In this document: piece by piece, positions 18,018 to 25,075 of the stretch | How positions within the stretch are numbered: position 1 is the stretch's first letter | How the letters are laid out: each line of letters begins with the position of its first letter | Assembly: GCF_900186535.1 (NCBI RefSeq) | Contig: NZ_FYDE01000005.1 | Location: 906,895 to 970,894, forward strand | From: Marasmitruncus massiliensis | GTDB taxonomy: Bacteria; Bacillota; Clostridia; Oscillospirales; Ruminococcaceae | DNA: 64,000 bases | Direction of reading: 5' to 3' | Position numbers and translations under genes: made by a program | Notes under the pieces: model-generated | Database searches by the model: none | What the model saw: the letters and a program-made list of their open reading frames with translations, nothing else | Told to the model about the DNA's origin: nothing

Positions 18018-20344
18018 GGTTTGCCTCCCATATAACTCTTCCAGATGGTTTCAGGAGTAATCGGAAGCCGGTTCAGGCTGCTGTTGGAGGCCGTGGACAG
18101 CGCGTTGGCAAGAGCGGCGGGGATTCCGATAATGCCATGTTCTGAAAATACGCGCGCGCCGTAAGGTGAATCCTCCTGCGGCGTTTCCACAAACCCCACC
18201 AGATAATCCGGTTCCTGCCCGATGTGCAGGAGTTTATAATTGCGCAGGCTGGTCGCCTGCATAACGCCCCGCCCATTATAGGGAAAATATTCGCGGCTCG
18301 CGAGACTGAGCCCCATCGACATGCCTCCGCAGATGATGCCTTCGGCGGCGCGGGGGTTGATCAGTTTTCCGACATCCATGACAGTCGCGGCCTTGATAAT
18401 ACGGTAGGTGAATTCTGTGGTGTCCAGCTCCACCTCTACCGCCTGTGCGCCGACTGTCCAGTCGGGCCCGGTCTTACCCTTGCCGGTTTCCGGGCTGAGC
18501 GGGGTAAGGTGCCCCATAATAAAGCTTCCGCGCCCGATAATTTGTCCGCCGACCGCGTTGCCGTTGGGATATTTGAACCCCTGTACAAGCTTCTGAAAAC
18601 TGATGCCGAATTGGGGGTCGGAGCGCAGGTAGACATATTCATGTCCGAGCTCCAGTTCCTCCGGAGGGCAACGCAGCGCGACGGATGCAATCGCTTTCAG
18701 CTGCGCGATCGCGTCGTCGGCGGCCTTTATAACCGCGCGCCCCGCCATATAAGTGGTCATACTTGCCACCGTTTTCCAGTAGTGCGGATTGAGCTGGGTG
18801 TCCACGTCGAGGCGCACATGCACCCTGCCGATATCCATCTTCATCCTGTCGGCCAGCATCTGCGCCAGCTGCGTCTGCCCGCCGGAGCCCATTTCTACGA
18901 CCCCTGTGTTCAGATTCAGGCTGCCGTCGGAATTGAAGGTCAGGATGGCCCCTGCGGATGCGTCTGTGGGGGAGGTGGATGTTTTCCAAAGGCAGCTCAT
19001 CCCCTTTGCCCGCACCTTTCCGTCCCCCAGCTCGATCCGGATTCCTTCCTCCCAGTTGATCAGGGAGGAAAGCTTTTGGATACAGGCGGAGGTATTTCCG
19101 GCGTTGCTGCTGGTAATTCTCACCTGGGTGGGAGAAAAATGGCCGGGCTGAATTGCGTTTTTCAGGCGGAGTTCCAGCGGGTCGATGCCGCACCGATTTG
19201 CCAGAGCGTCCAGTGCCCGCTCGATGCAGAAGGTGTAAGATTCGTGGGCAAAGCCACGGAAGGAGGTCGCGGGGATGTGGTTGGTATAAACGCAGAGGGA
19301 ATCGCACCACAGGTTTTCGATGTTGTAAGGGCCGGTGCAGTCTGCCGCGATGGCTTTTGACATGTAGGGACTGCTGGTGCAGTAGGCGCCGGTGTCCAAC
19401 AAAAACAGCATTTCGGCGGCCACAATGGTTCCGTCGCGCGCAGCGCCCAGTTTGATATCCGCTTCGAGCCCCAGCCGCGCGGGGCAGGATGCCATATCCT
19501 GCTCTCTTGTAATGGTCAGGCGAACAGGGCTCCCCCCAACCGCGAAAGACGCCATATAGGCCAGCACTTCCAGATAAACGGCGGCTTTTCCGCCAAACCC
19601 GCCGCCCAGAAAAGGGACACGGACAACCACTTTCCCCTCCGGAATGTTAAACAGCTTGCTGACCTGTTTTTTTACCGCAAACGGGGACTGTGTGGATGCC
19701 ATAATCTCCACCGTTCCGCCGGGTTTGATTTCTGCCTGTGCGACCCGCACCTCCATCGCGGCGTGGTCGGAACCGGGGAGGGAGTAGTGCTCTTCTATGA
19801 CAACCTCACTGGCGGCCCACCCGTGCGAAAGATTCCCTTTCCGGATTTGGAAACTGGCGGCAACGTTGGTTCCCGCCTGCGGAAGAAGATCGTTTGCGCC
19901 TTTCTTATAGGACATCATTGCTTCGTGGATGAGCGGGGCGCCCTGCTGCACCGATTCCTGAGCCGAATTTATCACGGGAAGCGGTTCATATTCCACCTCT
20001 ACAAGTTCCGCGGCAAGCGACGCTTCCGCTTCACTTGCCGCGACGATGATCGCCAGCGGCTCTCCAAAATAGCGTACTTTGTCAATGGCGAGCGCCGGCT
20101 GGTCTTCCAAAAGGGTACCGAACAAAGCGGGGAAGCTCTTTCCGTCAAGGACTGCCCTTACCCCCGTCTGTTTTCTTGCCTTGGAAAAATCGATGGAAAG
20201 AATTCTGCCATGCGCAATGCTACTGGTGACAAGGCGTGCATGCAGGGTGCCCGGCGAATAAAAATCTCCGGTATACTTTGCTTTTCCGGTAACCTTTTCC
20301 CAGGCCTCTATGCGCTCCACGCTGGTGCCGACTGCTGATTTCAT
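18014..20344 (-). CDS. Molybdenum hydroxylase, molybdopterin-binding subunit (xanthine dehydrogenase family)
   Basis: The catalytic subunit hydroxylates an N-heterocycle or aldehyde at the Mo site. About 776 residues carry the domain pair Ald_Xan_dh_C (GKAKYTGDFYSPGTLHARL) and Mo-binding. The Mo-cofactor block FLGGGFGGKA is present, as is ATSFRGFAHESYTF, and near the C-terminus VFSEHGIIGIPAALANA carries the catalytic Glu region. The start is ATG 20344 after GGGGA; an in-frame codon at 20407 lacks an SD. The substrate (purine, nicotinate or other) cannot be told from sequence alone. No cofactor-maturation or accessory gene is next to it. Confidence 0.9.
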   Translation of the reverse strand: MKSAVGTSVERIEAWEKVTGKAKYTGDFYSPGTLHARLVTSSIAHGRILSIDFSKARKQTGVRAVLDGKSFPALFGTLLEDQPALAIDKVRYFGEPLAIIVAASEAEASLAAELVEVEYEPLPVINSAQESVQQGAPLIHEAMMSYKKGANDLLPQAGTNVAASFQIRKGNLSHGWAASEVVIEEHYSLPGSDHAAMEVRVAQAEIKPGGTVEIMASTQSPFAVKKQVSKLFNIPEGKVVVRVPFLGGGFGGKAAVYLEVLAYMASFAVGGSPVRLTITREQDMASCPARLGLEADIKLGAARDGTIVAAEMLFLLDTGAYCTSSPYMSKAIAADCTGPYNIENLWCDSLCVYTNHIPATSFRGFAHESYTFCIERALDALANRCGIDPLELRLKNAIQPGHFSPTQVRITSSNAGNTSACIQKLSSLINWEEGIRIELGDGKVRAKGMSCLWKTSTSPTDASAGAILTFNSDGSLNLNTGVVEMGSGGQTQLAQMLADRMKMDIGRVHVRLDVDTQLNPHYWKTVASMTTYMAGRAVIKAADDAIAQLKAIASVALRCPPEELELGHEYVYLRSDPQFGISFQKLVQGFKYPNGNAVGGQIIGRGSFIMGHLTPLSPETGKGKTGPDWTVGAQAVEVELDTTEFTYRIIKAATVMDVGKLINPRAAEGIICGGMSMGLSLASREYFPYNGRGVMQATSLRNYKLLHIGQEPDYLVGFVETPQEDSPYGARVFSEHGIIGIPAALANALSTASNSSLNRLPITPETIWKSYMGGKP

Positions 20345-20499
20345 ACAATTTCCCCATTTATGTTTGATATCTTTAATATTCACATTTTTGGGGGGAATAG
20401 ACAGCATGCGGCCATTTTTCTTTCAGCAAAAAACGCATCGGATAAACAGGACCCCGCCGTTCATAATAGATTCAGATCGGTAAAGAATGAGAGGTTATT

Positions 20500-21396
20500 A
20501 TGGAAGGGATCGGATTCTTGAGCAAATCTGAGCTTATCATCATTGTGATCGGTATTATAACAGGAACTGCGGCGCGCCTGATTACCCTTTGTGTGGATTT
20601 CAGGCAGGTTCCTACCTATCCGAGCGCCCTGTTTAACAATGTGGTGCAGGGCTTTATTGCCGCATCCCTGGGAGCCGTGGCGATTCCGGCGGTGCTGGCC
20701 GGGGATTTTGCCGCGGTGACCTTTCTGACGGTCGCCGTTCAGCAGTTCCGCGATATCAGAACTGCTGAAATGGAGAGTCTGGGGAATCTGGAACATACGG
20801 AATATGCAAAGCGCGGGCAGGCCTATATTGACGGGATTTCCAAAACCTTTGAGTCGAGAAGCTATATCTCGCTGGTGACTTCATTTGTGTCCGTCCTGGT
20901 CATGCAGCTGACCGGCAGCGGGAATATCCTGCTTCTGGCGGCCTTTGGCACCGTATCGGGAGCAGTTGTGATGATAGCCCTATACCGGTTTACAAAAGGG
21001 AAAATGATTGGGATAATCTGTGATATTGTTCCCGGAAAAATTGAAGTAAAAGGCTCGGAGCTCTACGTGGACGGGATCTTTGTCACCAATTTTCTCGGGA
21101 CGGATCTCAGCAGGGAACTGATGTCCTCACAGGGGCTTGCCGTAGTCATAAAACCGCGGGACGAGGGAAGCCGGATGACGCTTGAAAATGCGGGGCAGCG
21201 CCAGGCGGTGGCGTTTGAGGCGTTCAGAACACTTGGTGTGAAGCAGTATAACTTCGTGCGCCGGGATATTCCATCCGGAAAGGTGATTCTTGCGTTTGTT
21301 CCGATTGAGCGGGACATGGATAAGCTGATTTATGTGGTGTCGCATACGCCGATTCTGGAAAACAGCCGCAAGATCAAAAGAATTATGAAGCAGTAA
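20500..21396 (+). CDS. YIEGIA family membrane protein
   Basis: This belongs to the Firmicutes family named after a YIEGIA motif, here YIDGISKTFESRSY near residue 107. N-terminal hydrophobic helices (about 8-25 and 48-75) and two central ones (about 128-165) are followed by a soluble domain. Molecular function is not established; the family is confined mostly to spore-formers. The ATG follows GAGAGG. The next gene encodes its usual small partner, so the pair probably acts as one complex. Confidence 0.82.
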   Translation: MEGIGFLSKSELIIIVIGIITGTAARLITLCVDFRQVPTYPSALFNNVVQGFIAASLGAVAIPAVLAGDFAAVTFLTVAVQQFRDIRTAEMESLGNLEHTEYAKRGQAYIDGISKTFESRSYISLVTSFVSVLVMQLTGSGNILLLAAFGTVSGAVVMIALYRFTKGKMIGIICDIVPGKIEVKGSELYVDGIFVTNFLGTDLSRELMSSQGLAVVIKPRDEGSRMTLENAGQRQAVAFEAFRTLGVKQYNFVRRDIPSGKVILAFVPIERDMDKLIYVVSHTPILENSRKIKRIMKQ

Positions 21397-21409
21397 GGAG
21401 CGTCGTGAA

Positions 21410-21604
21410 ATGGGAAAAGGCTCGGAAATTTTAGTTTATATTACCGCGGATGAAAACAGGGTCCTTGGCGGCGACCCGCTTACCCTTCTGGTCCGGGGCC
21501 TTGAGGAACAGAAATCCATATCGCTCGAACTGTCCCGTGCGCTGGATGCAACTGTCGTGCAGCTGAGAAACGGGGATTTCCTGATCATTCAAACCAACAG
21601 CTAA
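21410..21604 (+). CDS. Small partner of YIEGIA ('capping complex subunit')
   Basis: A 64-residue protein starting MGKGSEILVYITADENRVLGG, with an alternating beta-rich pattern and a hydrophobic C-terminus (GDFLIIQTNS). The ATG is nine bases after AAGGAG, which also spans the end of the YIEGIA gene. The family name follows database usage as I recall it and rests on adjacency and size. No membrane segment or catalytic residue is visible. Confidence 0.7.
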   Translation: MGKGSEILVYITADENRVLGGDPLTLLVRGLEEQKSISLELSRALDATVVQLRNGDFLIIQTNS

Positions 21605-21685
21605 AGTCTTCCATTTTGTTGAAACTATGTTATACTGATAGCGGGAGCGGTTGGGCTCCTGAATTTTAAAATGCAGAGGGCTAAA

Positions 21686-23032
21686 ATGTCGGAATTTGAA
21701 CAAAATGATGTGAATATGTTTGACCTGCTGATCTGCCTCACAAAGGCGGTCGACCTGATCAGCCACGAGCTGGAAAACCATCACCAGCAGGTCGCCTATC
21801 TTGCGCTGCGCATCGCAGAACAGCTGAGGCTGCCGGTGGAGCAGAAAAAGGATTTAATATTGGCCGGGCTCCTGCATGATGTCGGAACCATCTCTCTGGA
21901 TGAGCGGCTGGAACTGATCGAAAACGAACCGCTGACCGCCCAGAACCATGCGCTCCGGGGGGCGAAGCTGATCGAGGGGTTTTCACCGCTTCATCATGCG
22001 GCGGACATCATCCGGTTCCATCATGTCCCATGGAATTACGGTGAAGGGAATTTTTTTCAGGGAAACAGGGTATCACAATTAAGCCATATCCTGCATTTGG
22101 CGGACCGCGTTGCGGTCCTGACGGGGAGCAACCAGAATATCCTGGGAAAGGTTAAAGAAATCCGGAAGGCCATCCTGTCCCAGAAGGGCAGGAATTTTCA
22201 GCCGGAACTGGCAGATGCTTTTCTGGAAATCAGCGCACAGGAATACATATGGCTGGATCTGGTTTACAGTCCTTTGATTTATATCCTGCCGAAAGCGGTC
22301 ACCTTTGACACGCTGGAACTTAGCCTCGACGAAGTCATCGGCCTGACCGGAATTTTCTCCAATATCATCGATTCCCGCAGCCCTTTCACCGCATATCACT
22401 CTGCAGGGGTGGCAAGCACTGCGGAAAAGCTGGCCGAGCTGGCTGGATTTTCTGAGGTTGAATGCAAGATGATGCTGGTTGCGGGCAACCTGCATGATCT
22501 CGGCAAGCTGGCGGTCAGGCGGGAGGTGCTGGAGAAGCAGGACCGGCTGAACGCGGAGGAATTCAATGAGATCCGGAGCCACACGTTCCATACCTACCGC
22601 TTGCTGGAGCTGATCAAAGGTTTTGAAACAATCAACCAGTGGGCCTCTTTCCACCATGAAAAGCTGAACGGGAAAGGATATCCGTTTCACTTAAAAGGCG
22701 CGAACATCCCGTTGGGATCGCGTATTATGGCGGTCGCGGATATCTTCACGGCAATCTCTGAAAATCGCCCTTACAGGCAGGGAATGGAACAGCAGGAAGT
22801 GGTGTCCGTTCTTCAGTCTATGGTAGGGGATGGGGCGATTTGTCCAAAAGTGGTCGCGCTTTTGCTCAGTAATTACGAGCTGATTGATGAAACCCGCAAA
22901 ACTGCCCAGCAAAAAGCGAGGTACTCCTTTACAGTCTCGCTCACTGAGACCCGTAAAAAGAGTGCGATTTTGCAGATAGAAGAAGATTCATCGGTGAACT
23001 TCCTTCCGGAAGACGAAGAACTTAAGGTGTAG
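21686..23032 (+). CDS. Double HD-domain (HD/HD-GYP) phosphohydrolase-like protein
   Basis: About 448 residues with two HD domains. The first has H...HHQQVAYLALRIAEQL, GLLHDVGTISL and FHHVPWNYGEG (about 20-120). The second has YHSAGVASTAEKLAELAG, LHDLGKLAVRREVL and SFHHEKLNGKGYPF with ADIFTAISENRPYR, a full HD-GYP signature (about 225-400). HD-GYP proteins typically hydrolyse cyclic di-GMP; whether both units are active is unknown. No membrane or receiver domain is visible. ATG 21686 after AGAGGG is preferred over ATG 21671. Its 3' end overlaps the convergent DMT gene by 11 bases. Confidence 0.85.
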   Translation: MSEFEQNDVNMFDLLICLTKAVDLISHELENHHQQVAYLALRIAEQLRLPVEQKKDLILAGLLHDVGTISLDERLELIENEPLTAQNHALRGAKLIEGFSPLHHAADIIRFHHVPWNYGEGNFFQGNRVSQLSHILHLADRVAVLTGSNQNILGKVKEIRKAILSQKGRNFQPELADAFLEISAQEYIWLDLVYSPLIYILPKAVTFDTLELSLDEVIGLTGIFSNIIDSRSPFTAYHSAGVASTAEKLAELAGFSEVECKMMLVAGNLHDLGKLAVRREVLEKQDRLNAEEFNEIRSHTFHTYRLLELIKGFETINQWASFHHEKLNGKGYPFHLKGANIPLGSRIMAVADIFTAISENRPYRQGMEQQEVVSVLQSMVGDGAICPKVVALLLSNYELIDETRKTAQQKARYSFTVSLTETRKKSAILQIEEDSSVNFLPEDEELKV

Positions 23033-23480
23033 AATCAGGCGGCTGGGCAGCGGACTTGAGCGATGAAAATTGATCGAAGAGAACTCCCGCTATTACGAGC
23101 GCGATTCCCAGAATTTTCAGCGGATTTATCGTTCCTGCCGCCATTGAATCAATCGCGAAACCTGCGCCAAGCTGCCCGATGAGGACCAGTGCGGTGGCGT
23201 AGATCATCTGCGTGTTGACCATTCCTTTCAGAATCAGAAGCATGGAAAACAGTCCGAAAATGCCGCCGGTAAAATAAACGGGTGAGATGTTGCTTAGGTG
23301 GGGCAAATCTGTCAGATTACCTGAAAACAGGGCGATCGCAAGAGAAATCAGAGTCCCTTCCAGATAGTTGATCAGAGTCCCGTTTGCCATGCCGAGCCGC
23401 TGCTTGGCCTCAAAGTTCACCAGCTTGTTAATCGTGTTCACGATTCCGTTCAGGACAGCCAATCCGGTATAAAACAACAT
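23022..23480 (-). CDS. DMT-family (DUF606/YdcZ) small transporter, subunit 2
   Basis: A 152-residue, five-helix protein of the DUF606 (YdcZ) branch of the drug/metabolite transporter superfamily. The pattern GLAVLNGIVNTINKLVNFEAKQRLGMANGTLINYLEGT fits one half of the usual transporter. It follows a paralogous gene by 15 bases, so the two half-size proteins probably form a heterodimer. Substrate unknown. The 3' end overlaps the HD-GYP gene on the other strand. Confidence 0.82.
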   Translation of the reverse strand: MLFYTGLAVLNGIVNTINKLVNFEAKQRLGMANGTLINYLEGTLISLAIALFSGNLTDLPHLSNISPVYFTGGIFGLFSMLLILKGMVNTQMIYATALVLIGQLGAGFAIDSMAAGTINPLKILGIALVIAGVLFDQFSSLKSAAQPPDSTP

Positions 23481-23495
23481 AGACTCAACTCCCTT

Positions 23496-23918
23496 TCAAG
23501 TGTGCAGAATCAGCAGCAGCCCTGCCCCTATCATGAGATAGGATGGGATTCGTTTCAGGCGGAATCTGACTACCGGCAGATGAAACAGCCCGAAATGATC
23601 GATGACAGCCGAGGAGATCAACTGCCCGGCGATCGACAGCGCCATGGTTAAAGTGGCTCCGATCTGATTGGCGCAGATACTGGAAGTAGTGACCAGAGCC
23701 ACGCCCAGAAAGCCGACAAAATAGATGTACGCCGGCCCCCCGCCAAGGCAGAACCGTTCTTTTTTGGAAACAAGAATGTACCCTGCCAGCAGGGCCGCGC
23801 CGATTGCATGGACAATGAAACTGATTTCGAAGCTGGTCAGGTAGGATGCAAGTTGCCCGTTCAGGCTTGTCATCAGGCCAAGGCAGATACCGCCCGCCAG
23901 CAAAAGGAATAGATTCAT
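23496..23918 (-). CDS. DMT-family (DUF606/YdcZ) small transporter, subunit 1
   Basis: About 140 residues and five hydrophobic helices, with the DUF606 opening LLAGGICLGLMTSLNGQLASYL. The start is ATG 23918, eight bases after GGAGG; an in-frame ATG at 23954 would sit further from any SD. It is transcribed away from a Crp/Fnr-type regulator gene with a dyad operator between, so the regulator probably controls this pair. Confidence 0.82.
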   Translation of the reverse strand: MNLFLLLAGGICLGLMTSLNGQLASYLTSFEISFIVHAIGAALLAGYILVSKKERFCLGGGPAYIYFVGFLGVALVTTSSICANQIGATLTMALSIAGQLISSAVIDHFGLFHLPVVRFRLKRIPSYLMIGAGLLLILHT

Positions 23919-23983
23919 ACACATATCCTCCGAACTGATGGAATCCTTTTTCATTAGTATGGCAGAAAATCAGCAAAGCGGGG

Positions 23984-23999
23984 TATGACGCCTGTCATA
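23984..23999. promoter_or_regulatory. Dyad operator between the DMT pair and the Crp/Fnr regulator
   Basis: TATGAC-GCCT-GTCATA is a perfect 6-4-6 inverted repeat in the divergent intergenic region, 41 bases before the regulator ATG. Crp/Fnr dimers bind such symmetric half-sites, so this is a likely self-operator. The spacing differs from the classic TGTGA-N6-TCACA layout. Confidence 0.6.
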
Positions 24000-24039
24000 T
24001 TGCGTCTCAAAAATTTCAGAAGGACAATAAAAGAAAACG

Positions 24040-24726
24040 ATGAAGCAGATTAGCTTGACAGATCAGCCGCGTTTAAAAGAAAAAGTGGAACTGGTGAAGA
24101 GGCATTTATCAGCTGCGGTTTTTGAGAAAATGCAGCCATGCCTCTTTAAAAACGGCGAATTTCTCTGCGTCGAAGGGGAACGCGCGGCGTATCTTTATAT
24201 CATTCTGGACGGCAGGTGCAGGGTCTTTAAAACACTGGAAAACGGAAAAGTCCTGCTGGTCTGCCATTATGAGGACATTCAGGTATTGGGGGAATTTGAA
24301 CTTTTTACCGATTCGATTGCAAAAACCACGATTCAGGCTCTGGGAGATTTTTGCTGCCTTGCAATTCCTGTTTCGGAGTATAGAGAACTGCTTTTAGCAG
24401 ATAATCAGTTTTTACAGTGGGTTTGCCGCCAGACCTGCGAAAAAGTGGAGCGCAACAATCAAACAACCGGAATCAATTTGCTGTATCCGCTGGAACAGCG
24501 GCTGGCAAATTATATCCTTGTCATGCAAAATGACGGGGTGTTTTTCAGCAACTACACGCGCCTGTCCCAATATCTGGGGTGCAGCCACAGGCACCTTTTG
24601 AGGACGCTCGGATTATTATGTAAGAAACAATTTCTGGAAAAAGAGGATGCCGGTTACCGGCTGAAAAACCCGTCCGCATTGAAACAGCTGGCCGGAAACC
24701 TCTTTCAAGCGCAAAAAAAAGCTTGA
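24040..24726 (+). CDS. Crp/Fnr-family transcriptional regulator
   Basis: The 228 residues comprise an N-terminal cyclic-nucleotide-binding-like beta-barrel (about 20-115; YLYIILDGRCRVFKTLENGKVLLV, LGEFELF) and a C-terminal winged HTH (about 155-210; NYTRLSQYLGCSHRHLLRTLGLL). The cAMP-contact residues of E. coli Crp are not obvious and there is no Fnr-type N-terminal Cys cluster, so the ligand is unknown. It lies divergent from two DUF606 transporter genes. The last codons overlap the -35 box of the ilv promoter. Confidence 0.88.
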   Translation: MKQISLTDQPRLKEKVELVKRHLSAAVFEKMQPCLFKNGEFLCVEGERAAYLYIILDGRCRVFKTLENGKVLLVCHYEDIQVLGEFELFTDSIAKTTIQALGDFCCLAIPVSEYRELLLADNQFLQWVCRQTCEKVERNNQTTGINLLYPLEQRLANYILVMQNDGVFFSNYTRLSQYLGCSHRHLLRTLGLLCKKQFLEKEDAGYRLKNPSALKQLAGNLFQAQKKA

Positions 24727-24751
24727 CAATTTGTTTTTCATCCGTTATGAT
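24723..24751 (+). promoter_or_regulatory. Consensus SigA promoter of the ilv leader/operon
   Basis: TTGACA (24723-24728), a 17-base spacer and TATGAT (24746-24751). This is one of the best promoters in the window. The transcription start would be near 24758, placing the leader-peptide ATG about 33 bases into the RNA and ilvA about 320 bases in. Confidence 0.88.
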
Positions 24752-24790
24752 ATCGATAATTTACTTGTAAGTTTGAAAGGACACAGTGTT

Positions 24791-24952
24791 ATGAATTTTA
24801 TGCTGCCCGCCCTTTTTGCCAATATGATTAACGTAGTAGTAAGCGGAATCGTACTATCGATTATTCCGCTTATTATTGTTGTAGTCATTTTGATTAGCAA
24901 GAGGCGAACGAGTGTGTCCTTTCTTCCGGCTCCCGCGGTGAGTATGGAATAA
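24791..24952 (+). CDS. Branched-chain amino-acid leader peptide (candidate attenuator peptide)
   Basis: A 53-codon ORF with SD AAAGGA (24776-24781) nine bases before the ATG. Residues 13-35 contain 18 Val, Ile or Leu codons out of 23, including VVV, LIIVVVILI and IVL runs. The peptide then continues with SKRRTS and a Pro/Ala-rich end. The composition mirrors the ilv leader peptides of Enterobacteria, where ribosome stalling at these codons senses charged tRNA. The position between a consensus promoter and an intrinsic terminator ahead of ilvA fits that role. A small membrane protein is the alternative, since the run is also hydrophobic; the RNA arms argue for a leader. Confidence 0.72.
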   Translation: MNFMLPALFANMINVVVSGIVLSIIPLIIVVVILISKRRTSVSFLPAPAVSME

Positions 24953-25052
24953 AGAACGAAGACATAGAACCTTCGCCTCTGATCGGAAAACGCGGGCGAA
25001 GGGATTCCATAAAAAGGAAGAACCTCCGTCTGTGGATCAGGCGGAGGTTCTT
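24841..25052 (+). promoter_or_regulatory. Alternative RNA arms of the ilv attenuator
   Basis: Several mutually exclusive pairings are visible. A hairpin sits within the Val/Ile run (AAGCGGAAT 24841-24849 with ATTCCGCTT 24863-24871). Arm 1 AGAGGCGAA (24900-24908), just past the Val/Ile codons, pairs with TTCGCCTCT (24972-24980) in arm 2. Arm 2 CCTTCGCC (24970-24977) also pairs with GGCGAAGG (24995-25002). Arm 2 (24966-24984) is a near copy of the terminator 5' arm and can pair with the terminator 3' arm (25035-25051) over 12 plus 5 base pairs. A stalled ribosome would cover arm 1 and free arm 2. Confidence 0.65.
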
Positions 25053-25060
25053 TTATTTTT
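25018..25060 (+). terminator. Attenuator terminator ahead of ilvA
   Basis: A 15-bp stem with one G-T pair (25018-25032 with 25038-25052) and a 5-base loop, then TTTTATTTTT. It ends 15 bases before the ilvA ATG and before its SD, so it can only act as a conditional terminator of the leader transcript. Confidence 0.88.
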
Positions 25061-25075
25061 ATCCGGAGGTGGGTT

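Noticed and set aside
24731-24790. N-terminal extension of the ilv leader ORF starting at 24731
   Set aside because: This start lies inside the promoter spacer, upstream of the expected transcription start; ATG 24791 has the SD.
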